A stretch of DNA of 64,000 nt, from positions 124,001 through 188,000 of the forward strand of contig NZ_CP175698.1 of assembly GCF_046097095.1 (NCBI RefSeq). Reading direction: 5' to 3'. The notes beneath the pieces were generated by a model. It saw only the letters and a list, made by a program, of their open reading frames with translations, searched no databases and was not told where the DNA came from. A program made the position numbers and the translations under genes. Origin of the DNA: Natrinema sp046097095. Its GTDB lineage: Archaea; Halobacteriota; Halobacteria; Halobacteriales; Natrialbaceae. This document shows, piece after piece, positions 16,316 to 24,916 of this stretch. Position 1 is the stretch's first letter. Every line of letters begins with the position of its first letter.

Positions 16316-16936
16316 TCACTCCTCGCGGTATCGTGTCGGCACGTACGCGAGGGCGGGGTTCGGGAGCTTCGAGACGACGTCCCTATTGAACAGTGTCTCG
16401 GCGATCCGCGGGAGGAGCCGACGGACGGCGGTGTAGACGACCGCCACGGCCAGCGAAGCGACGACGAGCCACTGGAGACTCCCCTCGAGCGTGTACAACA
16501 GCGGGACGGCGAGCGTCACCGAGAGCAGGAGGTCCTCGGGTGCGCCGTCGTAGCGGACCCACCGGTACGGTGCGATCCACCGCTCGCGGTAGTGGTCGTA
16601 GACGCCGCGATCCGAGGTCCCCTCCCACGGACGCAATTCGAGGCCGCCGCCGAAGACGTCCGTGACGCTGTGGACGGCCGCGGCGAGCAGGAATACGGCC
16701 GCTGCGACCGTTGCCGCCGTCGGCAAGAGGAGAGCAAGCGTCGCGACCGCCACGGCGAGCGTCGAGAAGTACACCGGGTAGTGCAGCGTCTTCCGGTGGC
16801 CGACGTACATATCGAAGTCCGGGAAGACGCCGCCGAGAAAGCCCGCGACGAGTGCCGCGGTGCCGACCTCCGGCATCGCGAGCGCGACCGGGAGCGCGAG
16901 CACCAGCCCGGTGAACGCGTGGGTAGGGAGCATCAT
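16316..16936 (-). CDS. Membrane-bound metal-dependent hydrolase (YdjM/DUF457-like)
   Basis: This is a membrane protein of about 206 residues. It begins MMLPTHAFTGLVLALPVALAMPEVG, with HAFTGL as the family histidine, and has several helices (AALVAGFLGGVFPDFDMY, LLPTAATVAAAVFLLAAAVHSVTDVFGGG). The pair FPDFDMYVGHRKTLHY and AAVHSVTDVFG matches the DUF457/YdjM fold with metal-ligand His/Asp residues. The substrate is unknown. It shares strand with the Usp gene upstream and the PNPOx-like gene downstream, but gaps of about 70-100 bases leave operon membership open. Confidence 0.75.
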   Translation of the reverse strand: MMLPTHAFTGLVLALPVALAMPEVGTAALVAGFLGGVFPDFDMYVGHRKTLHYPVYFSTLAVAVATLALLLPTAATVAAAVFLLAAAVHSVTDVFGGGLELRPWEGTSDRGVYDHYRERWIAPYRWVRYDGAPEDLLLSVTLAVPLLYTLEGSLQWLVVASLAVAVVYTAVRRLLPRIAETLFNRDVVSKLPNPALAYVPTRYREE

Positions 16937-17003
16937 CGTGTCCCATTGCAGGGGTCGGGACCGTTTCAACGCATCGGTGACTCGAGTGCCGTCCGCCGGC
17001 GGA

Positions 17004-17909
17004 TCACGATCCCGATGCCGACCGACCGACGACCAGCATCGGCACGTCGACCGTCCGCAGCAGGGTCGAGGTCACGCTGCCGAGGAGTTGCCGGCCGAGG
17101 TTCGAGCGGCCGTGAGACCCCATCACGATCAGATCGATATCGCGGTCGGCGACGTATTCGCGGATACCCGCGGCGGCACCCTCACCCGCGGTCGTCCGGA
17201 CGACGTCGGTCGTGACCGTCAGTTCGGGTGCCGTCTCGCCGATCGCGTTCGCGGCCGCGTCGACGGCCTCGGTCCCCTGGGCCTCGAGGCGCTCGACGAA
17301 GTCGGTCTCGAGGCCGCCGGCGCTGAACACGCCGCCCGCGCTCTGGAGGTCGACGACGTTCAGCACGTGGACAGCCGTGTCGCAGTGACTGGCGATCGTC
17401 GTTCCGTGTTCGACGGCCCGTTCGGCGTTCTCGCTCCCATCGGTCAGGACGAGGACGCGTTCGTAGTCGGCGGCCGGTGTCGCCGCCGCGTCGCCGGCCG
17501 GGACGACGAAGACGGGCACCTCGCTACTGTGGAGGACGTGTTCCGTGACGCCGCCGAGCAGTCGTTTGCCGAGCCCCGTCAGCCCCTGTCGTCCGATGAC
17601 AAGCAGCGTCGCGTCCGCCTCGTCCGCGTACTCGCAGATCCGAGCACCGGGCCGTCCCTCCCGCAGTTCCGTCGTCACCGGTTGGTCGAGAGCCGAAGCG
17701 AGGTCCTCGATCTCCGCGAGGACCGACTCGCCGCGCTCTCGAAGCCGTGTTTCTTCGTCGGCCGACGCCGCGAGCCGGAGCGATTTCCGTTCGACGACGT
17801 AGAGCACGTCCACGGTCGCGTCGACGACGGTCGCCAGTTCGAGACCCCGCTGTGCGGCTCGCGTGGCCTCCTCGCTCCCGTCGACGGCGATCACGATATG
17901 GTCGGTCAT
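17004..17909 (-). CDS. Tandem universal stress protein (two UspA domains)
   Basis: The product has 301 residues. The first Usp domain starts MTDHIVIAVDGSEEATRAAQRGLEL and ends DATLLVIGRQGLTGLGKRLLGGVTEHVL. The second starts YERVLVLTDGSENAERAVEHGT and ends DLIVMGSHGRSNLGRQLLGSVTSTLLRTVDVPMLVV. Both carry the G-2x-G-9x-G nucleotide-binding motif. I chose the ATG at 17909 (MTDHIV); an upstream start would add eleven residues with no Usp match. It is one of four Usp genes within 5 kb. The two halves are diverged, so this is an old internal duplication. Confidence 0.9.
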   Translation of the reverse strand: MTDHIVIAVDGSEEATRAAQRGLELATVVDATVDVLYVVERKSLRLAASADEETRLRERGESVLAEIEDLASALDQPVTTELREGRPGARICEYADEADATLLVIGRQGLTGLGKRLLGGVTEHVLHSSEVPVFVVPAGDAAATPAADYERVLVLTDGSENAERAVEHGTTIASHCDTAVHVLNVVDLQSAGGVFSAGGLETDFVERLEAQGTEAVDAAANAIGETAPELTVTTDVVRTTAGEGAAAGIREYVADRDIDLIVMGSHGRSNLGRQLLGSVTSTLLRTVDVPMLVVGRSASGS

Positions 17910-18079
17910 TCGTGGAACGACTTCGACCTCCGCACCCTTCACTATTGGCGGCGGTCTCGAACAGTGGGAGTGTCGCGACTACCGGCACAGATGGTCTTCC
18001 GGTGGACCCACCAGAAGGCAGTTCCGGCGTTCCCGGATCCGCTGCCGGGGGCGTCGGTAACTAGTTCCAAGGGATCGTC

Positions 18080-18481
18080 TCAGTCGACGATCAGCACTTT
18101 CGCCGTCGCCTCCTCAGCGACCTGCTTCGAGACGCTCCCGCGGACGAGGTGGTCGAGTTCCCTGTGTCTCCCCATCACGATCAGATCGATATCGTGATCG
18201 GCCGCGTATCCAAGGATTGCCTTGCCCCTGAGGCCGTGGGTTACGCACTCTTCGACGCGGTCGACGCCGGCCTCGAGCGCCCGTTCGCGGACGTAGTCGA
18301 CCGCCTGCCGGCCGATCGTCTCGAGGTCCGCGAAGGCGATTCCCGGGGCGATCGCGGCGGAATTGATCACGTAGAGCGCGTGAAGCGTCGCGTCGGTTTC
18401 GGCCGCGAGTTCGATCGCTTCGTCGATCGCCCGTTCGGTGCTCTCGCGGCCGTCGGTCGGGATGAGTACGTCGTGATACAT
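18080..18481 (-). CDS. Universal stress protein (UspA family)
   Basis: This 133-residue single-domain Usp begins MYHDVLIPTDGRESTERAIDEAIELA and carries DIDLIVMGRHRELDHLVRGSVSKQVAEEATAKVLIVD. The phosphate-binding loop has MGRHRELDHLVRGS instead of the usual MGxHGxxGLxRxxxGS, so ATP binding may be altered. A longer upstream reading frame is arginine-rich shadow sequence, so the start is the ATG at 18481. It lies between two other Usp genes, all on the minus strand. Confidence 0.85.
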   Translation of the reverse strand: MYHDVLIPTDGRESTERAIDEAIELAAETDATLHALYVINSAAIAPGIAFADLETIGRQAVDYVRERALEAGVDRVEECVTHGLRGKAILGYAADHDIDLIVMGRHRELDHLVRGSVSKQVAEEATAKVLIVD

Positions 18482-18540
18482 GCGACGCAGTCCACCGAGG
18501 AGCCAGATAAGGGCTGGTCCCGCGCGACTGCACGCGCCGG

Positions 18541-18960
18541 TTACGCGGTCAACACCGGCCGATCGGCCGAGCGGACGACCCGTTCTGCGGTGCTGCCGAT
18601 TTTCCCGTCGCGGCTGTGGCTCTGGCCCTGATAGCCGATCGCGATGAGATCGGCGTCGACGGCGTCGGCCCGCTTTCGGATCTCCTCCCAGGGGCGACCG
18701 TGACAGAGACACGTCGACGCGTCGATCCCGTAGTTGTCGGCGCGGTCGGCGAGCTCCGAAAGCAGGTCCTGACCGCGATCCTCGAGGTCGTTGAGCACGA
18801 TCTCGGCGCTGCTTAGCGCCGGTTCGCCGTAGCGGTGTGTCTCGACGCAGTAGAGGAACTCCAGCTGCGAGCCGTACTCGTCGGCCAGCGCCAGCGTGTG
18901 TTCGACGGCGCGGTTCGCCGGGTCGCTGCCGTCCGCGGAAACGAGGATCGTTTCATACAT
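18541..18960 (-). CDS. Universal stress protein (UspA family)
   Basis: This is a 139-residue Usp with MYETILVSADGSDPANRAVEHTLALADEYGSQLEFLYCVETHRYG at the front. The C-terminal motif is DLIAIGYQGQSHSRDGKIGSTAERVVRSADRPVLTA, where the glycine loop is longer than usual. It resembles the gene at 14874-15278 in its end GSTAERVV. A second ATG three bases upstream (18963) is an equally possible start. It forms a minus-strand run with the Usp at 18080, with only 59 bases between them. Confidence 0.9.
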   Translation of the reverse strand: MYETILVSADGSDPANRAVEHTLALADEYGSQLEFLYCVETHRYGEPALSSAEIVLNDLEDRGQDLLSELADRADNYGIDASTCLCHGRPWEEIRKRADAVDADLIAIGYQGQSHSRDGKIGSTAERVVRSADRPVLTA

Positions 18961-19159
18961 CACTGGGTCAACACTTCTGACGCGAGGTCGAGGGAAATAG
19001 CTTTCACCACATCCGCTGACAGGTCCGTCAGATGACCGTCGGCGAGTCCGGATCGCCGGTTACGTCGTCCAGCCGACGAACGGCTCCGCGATCGGAGAAC
19101 TCGCCGAACCGGTCGTGGTCGCCGGCGCGCGGCTCACCCAGCGCCCACACCGCGCTGTG

Positions 19160-19612
19160 TCACTCCGCCCCCGGCTCGCGTCGCGCGACCATACCCAGGC
19201 TAATCCAGGAGACGACGACGTCACCGTCCTGGGTGATTCCCTCGAGTCGACTGTCGACGTACCCTCGCTGGGGGTCGCTTTCGGAGACGCGCTTGTCGAT
19301 CACTTCGGTCCTGATCGAGAGCGTATCGCCCGGTTTCACGGGTTGTTTCCACCGGAGTTCGTCGACGCCGCGAGCGCCCATGCTCGCTTGATCCTGGATC
19401 GGACCGTCGACGAGCAGTCGCATACACATCGCGGCGGTGTGCCAGCCAGAGGCGACGAGTTCCCCGAACGCGGAGTCCTCGGCTGCGTCTTCGTCGACGT
19501 GAAATGGTTGTGGATCGTACATTTCGGCGAAGTCGATGATTTCCTCTTTCGTGACGTGATACTCGCCGAATTCGTTGGTGTCCCCGATCTCGATGTCCTC
19601 GTAATAGCGCAT
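19160..19612 (-). CDS. MaoC-family dehydratase
   Basis: This 150-residue hot-dog-fold protein begins MRYYEDIEIGDTNEFGEYHVTKEEIIDFAEMYDPQPFHVDEDAAEDSAFGELVASGWHTA. This covers the MaoC/hydratase-2 motif with the catalytic Asp in YDPQPFHVD and the following His. The family hydrates enoyl-CoA or processes related thioesters. The gene stands alone between the Usp run and the MFS gene, with about 115 bases before the next gene. The substrate is not predicted. Confidence 0.9.
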   Translation of the reverse strand: MRYYEDIEIGDTNEFGEYHVTKEEIIDFAEMYDPQPFHVDEDAAEDSAFGELVASGWHTAAMCMRLLVDGPIQDQASMGARGVDELRWKQPVKPGDTLSIRTEVIDKRVSESDPQRGYVDSRLEGITQDGDVVVSWISLGMVARREPGAE

Positions 19613-19727
19613 CGCCGAGTGGTGTGGGACGGACCAGCAAGAACTTGTGGGCCGAGGCAGAGTCGCCCGCTGTCGTGGACTCTTGCATCGAGGTGGGGAC
19701 CGTCAGCGTTCGGTGCCCCGACCGGCG

Positions 19728-21053
19728 TCAACTCGTCGACCGCTCGACGTCGCAAGCCGACTCGAGCGGTCGTTGGTCCTGCATCCGCAGGTGGAGGGCG
19801 ACCGCGCAGGCCGCGGCGATCAGCCCGGCGACCGTTGCGATGGCGAACGCGACCCGGTAGCCGAACTCCGTGTAGGTCCGAGTGCCGTTGACGGTCTGAC
19901 CGGTCCAATAGACATCGAGCGCGGCTCCGAGAACGACGGGGAAAACGGCCGCGCCGATCCAGCCCATCGTGTTGATCAGGCCGATGACGGTGCCGCTCGC
20001 CCCCTCCGGATGGCGCTCCTTGATAACCGCAAAGGCAAGCGGCAGCCCGCCGCGCAGGACCCGCGAGAAGAGGAAGATCACGCCGACGAATAGCAGAGGG
20101 AGGGTCCCGAAGAAGGCGAAGACGCCCCAGGTGAGCCCGAAGACGACCGTCGAGAGGACGATGAGCCCGGTGCGTCTGCCCGATCGATCGGAGAGCCAGC
20201 CGAACAGCGTCGGGCCGATCATGCCGCCGACGTTGCCTACGAGAAGGTAGACCGACGCCTCGGTCACGGTCACGTTGTCGTGGGTCTGGACCAAATACGG
20301 GATCCCCCACAGGCCGAAGATGGTGATCCCGATACCGGTCATGAAAAAGAGCATCGTCCCGAGCAGCCAGGTCTCGGGTTCTCGAACCGCGTCCGCGACG
20401 TACCGCTTGAGCGTCGCGGCCGAGGTCACGTCCGGCCGATCGGGCACGTTCTCGAGTGGCGGTAGGCCCGCGTCTGACGGTGAATCGTGAGCGAAGAGGG
20501 CGATGCCGACGGCGACCGCGAGTCCGATCACACCGAGACCGAGCATCGAGTTCCGCCAGCCGACGGTCGTGACGGCGACCGCCAGCGGCGTCGTCGCGGC
20601 CAGTCCGCCCAGAATGCCGACGCTGAATGTCACGCCGGTCATCGTCCCAAACTCGTCCGGCCGGAACCAGTTCGCACAGAACCGCAACACCGCGACGAAC
20701 AGCACGCTGGCCCCGAGTCCGATACACAGTCGCCCGACGAACGCCAGCGCGTACGTCGGTGCGACGCCGAACGCTATCGCCCCGGCGCTCATCAGGACCG
20801 TCCCCGCCGCTGCGATCACACGTGCCCCGTAGCGGTCCGTCAGCAGTCCGGCTGGCACCTGGAAGACCGCGTAGAGGTAGAAAAACGACGAGTGGAGCAG
20901 CCCCAGACTCGTCGCCGTCGTATCGAACGACCGCATCAACTGTTCGGACAGGACCGCGGTCGATGTGCGATAGAGGCTTACGAGGAAGAACGCCCCGACG
21001 AGCAACCCCCACCCGAACCACCGTCGCCGATACGGATCCGAGAGTGGATTCAC
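19728..21053 (-). CDS. Major facilitator superfamily (MFS) permease
   Basis: The 441-residue protein has about 12 transmembrane helices and the MFS motif GWLSDRSGRRTGLIVLS (about 270-286), the loop 2-3/8-9 signature. An earlier FQVPAGLLTDRYGARVIAAAG motif (about 60-80) is the symmetric counterpart. A central acidic loop separates the halves. It starts with a GTG about 25 bases from a strong TATA (TTTAGTATAA) at about 21070-21080, so it may be leaderless. The C-terminus is short, acidic and hydrophilic. The family is diverse, so the substrate is unknown. Confidence 0.85.
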   Translation of the reverse strand: MNPLSDPYRRRWFGWGLLVGAFFLVSLYRTSTAVLSEQLMRSFDTTATSLGLLHSSFFYLYAVFQVPAGLLTDRYGARVIAAAGTVLMSAGAIAFGVAPTYALAFVGRLCIGLGASVLFVAVLRFCANWFRPDEFGTMTGVTFSVGILGGLAATTPLAVAVTTVGWRNSMLGLGVIGLAVAVGIALFAHDSPSDAGLPPLENVPDRPDVTSAATLKRYVADAVREPETWLLGTMLFFMTGIGITIFGLWGIPYLVQTHDNVTVTEASVYLLVGNVGGMIGPTLFGWLSDRSGRRTGLIVLSTVVFGLTWGVFAFFGTLPLLFVGVIFLFSRVLRGGLPLAFAVIKERHPEGASGTVIGLINTMGWIGAAVFPVVLGAALDVYWTGQTVNGTRTYTEFGYRVAFAIATVAGLIAAACAVALHLRMQDQRPLESACDVERSTS

Positions 21054-21327
21054 CTGCGGACCTTTGCTATCGGTTATACTAAATCTAGGTCCGAATCCGG
21101 AGCGTCAGAGCTTCTATAGCGTTAAACTAACTCGAGACGCCACGAATGATGAGTGTTCACTCTCCTCACGGAAGGTAGACCACCCAGATTCGTCGTCCTC
21201 GGATTCAGACGCGTTCGGCGTTCCAAGGCGGCACCGTTGAACTGGTCTCCGTGCTCCGGTCTCTGCGCTCGCTACTACCGTACCGGCTTTCACAACACCT
21301 ATGCGTCGCCGCACGGGGGATTTCTGT

Positions 21328-22257
21328 ATGCACCTCGAGGATCGATCCGTTCTCGTTACCGGCGGGGCGGGGTTCATCGGTTCGAATCTGGCGAACCACC
21401 TGGCCGAGGAAAACGACGTGACCGTCATTGACGACTGCTATCTGGGGACGCCGGAGAACCTCTCCGACAGCGTCGAATTCGTCGATGCGAGCGTGCTCGA
21501 CGACGACCTGCCGACCGACGTAGACGTCGTCTTCCATCTGGCGGCGCTGTCGTCGTACGCGATGCACGAAGAGGATCCTACGACGGGGGCGCGGGTCAAC
21601 GTCGAGGGATTCGTCAACGTCGTCGAACAGGCCCGACAGGACGGCTGTGAGACGGTCGTCTACGCGTCGACCTCGTCGATCTACGGCAGCCGGACCGAGC
21701 CCTCGCCGGAGGACATGCCGGTGGCGGTCAACACCGGCTACGAGGCCTCGAAGCTCGCCCGCGAGCGCTACGGCGAGTACTTCGCCAACCATTACGATAT
21801 GACTGCGGCCGGCATGCGCTTTTTCTCCGTCTATCAGGGCTACGGCGGAGCCGAGGAACACAAAGGCGAGTACGCCAACGTGATCGCCCAGTTCGCCGAC
21901 GATATCGCCAACGGCGAGCCGCCTGTCCTCTACGGCGACGGGACCCAGACCCGCGATTTCACACACGTCTCCGATATCGTCCGCGGCCTCGAGTTAGCCG
22001 CCGCGCACGAACTCGACGGGATCTACAACCTTGGAACCGGCGAGGCCTACGACTTCAACACCGTCGTCGAGATGCTAACCGACGAACTCGGGACCGACAT
22101 CGAGCCCGAATACGTCGAGAACCCGATCCCCGAGTCGGTGTACGTCCACGACACGTGCGCCGATTCCTCGAAGATCCGGGACGAAACCGGCTGGGAGCCC
22201 GAAATCGACTTCGAAGAGGGGATTCGGCGGGTCTGTGCGCAGTATACGGACGACTAA
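21328..22257 (+). CDS. NAD-dependent epimerase/dehydratase (extended SDR)
   Basis: The product has about 309 residues. A Rossmann glycine motif VTGGAGFIGSNLA near the N-terminus and the catalytic YEASKLARERYGEYF (Tyr-x3-Lys) with STSSIYGS upstream make it an extended SDR, the sugar-nucleotide epimerase/dehydratase class. TRDFTHVSDIVRGLELA and IYNLGTGEAYDFN are conserved later motifs. The probable reaction is on a UDP- or GDP-sugar for glycan synthesis, though no neighbouring glycosyltransferase is present. I chose the ATG at 21328; an in-frame start at 21301 would add nine residues. Confidence 0.9.
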   Translation: MHLEDRSVLVTGGAGFIGSNLANHLAEENDVTVIDDCYLGTPENLSDSVEFVDASVLDDDLPTDVDVVFHLAALSSYAMHEEDPTTGARVNVEGFVNVVEQARQDGCETVVYASTSSIYGSRTEPSPEDMPVAVNTGYEASKLARERYGEYFANHYDMTAAGMRFFSVYQGYGGAEEHKGEYANVIAQFADDIANGEPPVLYGDGTQTRDFTHVSDIVRGLELAAAHELDGIYNLGTGEAYDFNTVVEMLTDELGTDIEPEYVENPIPESVYVHDTCADSSKIRDETGWEPEIDFEEGIRRVCAQYTDD

Positions 22258-22398
22258 CAGGAACGGCAGGAAACGGCGGCCGTAACCGGCCCGCTCGAGA
22301 CGGGTCTCGCGCGACGGCGTACGTAGCAGAGCACCTCGAGCGAGAGACACCCACGTGAAACCGGATGGCAACGCGGGCCGCCAGACGCCCGACGGGAG

Positions 22399-22761
22399 TC
22401 AGTCGACCGGCTCGAGTCGGGAGCGTGGATAGGCCACGAGCGACGGGGCGTCCGCCGCTCGATCGGCGCGTACGCGCTCGCCGACATCCCACGGGTCCAG
22501 GTCGCGGATCTCGTCGCCGTAACGCAGTTCGAGCCCGAGGTCGTTGACCGTGACGACGATTTCGTCGTCCCACTCGTCGTTCCGCGGCGTATCGCCGCTC
22601 GGCCGTCGATACGCGGTGGCAATGGTCTCTGCCGCTCCGGTGGCCCACTCCGCAGCCGTCAGTCCGGTATAGCAGACGACGAAAAGGAGACCGGAGCGGT
22701 CGTCAGCGCGAACGCGGTCTCCCGGACGGATCGCCCGGCCGTCGTTGCTCGAGGACGTCAT
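22399..22761 (-). CDS. Hypothetical acidic haloarchaeal protein
   Basis: A 120-residue soluble protein without a recognised domain. It begins MTSSSNDGRAIRPGDRVRADDRSGLLFVVCYTGLTAAEWATG, which resembles a small beta-barrel (KOW/SH3-like) opening, and ends LEPVD. Charge is strongly acidic, as usual for haloarchaeal cytosolic proteins. Its start could also be three residues earlier. No operon partner is evident, and I cannot assign a function. Confidence 0.6.
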   Translation of the reverse strand: MTSSSNDGRAIRPGDRVRADDRSGLLFVVCYTGLTAAEWATGAAETIATAYRRPSGDTPRNDEWDDEIVVTVNDLGLELRYGDEIRDLDPWDVGERVRADRAADAPSLVAYPRSRLEPVD

Positions 22762-23527
22762 GGCCGTCACTGTCGAGTGTCGACGGCAGACGGCTTGAAA
22801 CTCACGCCGGAACCCGACGGCAGTCGTTAGTGCGGCAGTCGTCGATGGGGGATGTTATCAATCGAAATTCCTGCACGAATCTCCGGAAACGCCGGGAGGT
22901 CGTGTCTACACCGACCGTTATTATCGAGGGCCAACTGACGACATCGACGAATGTCGAACGCGACGGACCAGACGGTAGCCAGTCGACGATGCGATAAGAA
23001 AGATCGTCCAGCCGCGATTCGGGCCCGGACGGGAGCCTTTCCACGATCCGTACGGCCGTGCTGGCGGAACCAGGTTCACGAAACTCGATTACTCGAGTTC
23101 CGATACTTGGCCTTCGCACGCCACCGTTGTGGCGACGTTCCGGATCGCTACGGGTCTCCTTCGAGGCGTTCATCTCGTGTCCGTGTTATCGGACCTTCGG
23201 TTATGCCTCGAGCAGCCGTCGGTTCGATCGGGTTATCAGACCGACGGGAGCCGTCCGGTTGGCCCTCGCGACTGGACTACATTACATGGTACGTCACCAC
23301 ATGACATAAGCGTTTTTCCGTGCTCTCTGACCGGTCCGGAAAACGGCCGCTCGAAGATCGCACCGCTCGACGCCGATGCGACCGGAACGGTCCACGTCGA
23401 AGATTAGACGGTGGCCGTCTTTGAAGTCGACGATTCTACGTCCGTTCGTAAGCGACGCGGTCGATTACGCTCTGCACTACGTCGCGCTTCAACCGGGCAT
23501 GACCGTCGCGCCGTTCGTCCGAAAACG
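22762..23527. other. Sparse region, no confident gene
   Basis: In these 766 bases I see no reading frame with a recognisable domain or good haloarchaeal codon use. Candidate frames are arginine-rich shadows. The stretch has many short tandem CGA/TCG words and a promoter-like ACATAAGCG near 23305. It may be a decayed region or contain untranslated RNA. Confidence 0.4.
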
Positions 23528-23689
23528 TTAGAGTTCGACCGTTCCGATCCAGCGATCGCTCCCATGCACAGGGCAGAACGTCCGGTGGTTGCGGTCACAG
23601 GTAGGGTCCATACACCACCCACACGCGCACCACCGCTGGAGGGATCGGTCCGGAATCGTGTGCCGACACAGCGTACAGGTAGCTTTCAT
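23528..23689 (-). CDS. Small zinc-finger-like protein (53 aa)
   Basis: A 53-residue protein beginning MKATCTLCRHTIPDRSLQRW, with Cys5-x2-Cys8, Cys21-x-Cys23-x2-Cys26, Cys31, His35, Cys39 and His42. Nine Cys/His in 38 residues give room for two zinc sites. The reading frame is intact from ATG 23689 to TAA 23528 and is on the opposite strand to a weaker overlapping frame. Haloarchaea are rich in such micro zinc proteins, which have been linked to transcription and biofilm control. Its function is unknown. Confidence 0.6.
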   Translation of the reverse strand: MKATCTLCRHTIPDRSLQRWCACGWCMDPTCDRNHRTFCPVHGSDRWIGTVEL

Positions 23690-23817
23690 AGTGTATGGTA
23701 CTACCTAGCACAGCATAGCTGTTTCTACGTTCCCCCTCAGCTCTCGTCGCCGAGTACGGAGTCCACTCCCGATTCCGCCAAGGTACTGTTAAGGACACTC
23801 GCGGTGAACGATATCAT

Positions 23818-23958
23818 ATGGCATACGAACTGCAATGCGATCGGTGTGCGTTCGATCAAGAATTCACCGACTGGGCCGACGCGAATCGGGCCGCCAGTAC
23901 CCACGAGGCCGACAACCCGACTCACTGGGTGACCATCGTCGAGAGTCGATCCGCCTGA
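23818..23958 (+). CDS. Small C2H2 zinc-finger-like protein (46 aa)
   Basis: The 46-residue product reads MAYELQCDRCAFDQEF.., with Cys7-x2-Cys10 and His29 and His36 in STHEADNPTHW. This is a C2H2 pattern with an 18-residue linker, longer than the classical 12-residue spacing. The frame is intact from ATG 23818 to TGA 23956-23958. A possible TATA (CTGTTAAGG) lies about 30 bases upstream. It is probably a haloarchaeal DNA/RNA-binding micro-protein of unknown role. Confidence 0.6.
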   Translation: MAYELQCDRCAFDQEFTDWADANRAASTHEADNPTHWVTIVESRSA

Positions 23959-24295
23959 GCCGAGCGATTCGGGCAAGCGACGAAGAGGCGTCTCGAACCG
24001 ACACGAACATGATCGCCCCACGGCCACACGGCCGCCGGTCAACCGTTCTAGTACGCGTCACGGACCGCCATAGATGTCTCGTGCTCGAGACAGAGACCAT
24101 CATCCAAAACTATTACATAGCGATAGCGGGACCGAAAAACGAGGAGGACGAGGGCAGCTTCACGACACACGTCCCTCCGACTATCATGGCAGACGACCCT
24201 CGTCCTTCTCGGTATTTCGGTCACCTAACGAGCGGACACGGCCGAGTTACGCGGCTGACGGTACGAGCGGGAAATGCCGGCCGTCTCGTAACTTG
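23959..24295. other. Intergenic, no gene seen
   Basis: Of 337 bases, only weak frames are present. No RNA gene structure is apparent. It separates two small zinc-protein genes that converge toward it. Confidence 0.4.
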
Positions 24296-24586
24296 CTACT
24301 CGAGTACTACGGGCCCACGGACCACCTCTCTGGTCGGATCCGCGTGCGCATCGTCGGCAGCCACCGCGACGTGAGACGCACAGTATCGTTCGCCCCGGTG
24401 GGCCGCCCGACCCGGCTTAAGGACGACGAGATGAGTCGCGTCGGCAGAACAATATGTGATTTCGCAGGTCTCGGGTGACTTGCTCGTATCGGTGCCGCTA
24501 CAGACCGTGCAGTAGGTCGACTCGTCGTCGATGATGTGTCGGGTATGCGTTCCACAGCCACTACACTCGCGCGTTTCGGTTTCCAT
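24296..24586 (-). CDS. Two-zinc-site small protein (96 aa)
   Basis: The 96-residue protein begins METETRECSGCGTHTRHII. It has Cys8-x2-Cys11 and Cys26-x2-Cys29, a zinc ribbon, then Cys41-x4-Cys46 and Cys69-x2-His72, a second treble-clef-like site. I chose the ATG at 24586, because the 20 preceding residues do not fit. The gene is third in a 1.1-kb run of zinc micro-protein genes. No database family is recognised. Confidence 0.65.
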   Translation of the reverse strand: METETRECSGCGTHTRHIIDDESTYCTVCSGTDTSKSPETCEITYCSADATHLVVLKPGRAAHRGERYCASHVAVAADDAHADPTREVVRGPVVLE

Positions 24587-24916
24587 CGGTGCGTCTAAGA
24601 CGTGATCGTCCAACCAAATAAATCGTGGTATGTTACAACATACCAATCAAGACTTGTTCGACCGGCTACGAAATCCCATGTGTCGGTTCCGCTGTGACAC
24701 GGTCGCCGCAGTGAACCGCTTACCGCGCCGCGGATCGACGAACATCGCTTCTCGAGTGGTGACTGACGCCGCCGATAGTCTGCGGAGATGGTCGACAAAG
24801 AGGCCGGAAAAAGTATCAGCGGTTTGCTCACCGCGAGCCGTCGAAAGCCGGGATGAGGACGCGCGAACGGCCGCACTGTACAAGGAGTTTTGACGCGGCG
24901 TGTCTATGCACATGAC
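24587..24916. other. Promoter region between zinc protein and ppc
   Basis: These 330 bases carry no gene. Both neighbours transcribe outward, so it holds divergent promoters. An A-rich AAAAAGTATCAG motif (about 24808) could be the ppc TATA. Confidence 0.4.

Noticed and set aside
19336..21021. 561-residue minus-strand ORF
   Set aside because: Arginine/proline-rich shadow of the MFS gene and the MaoC gene on the same strand in another frame.
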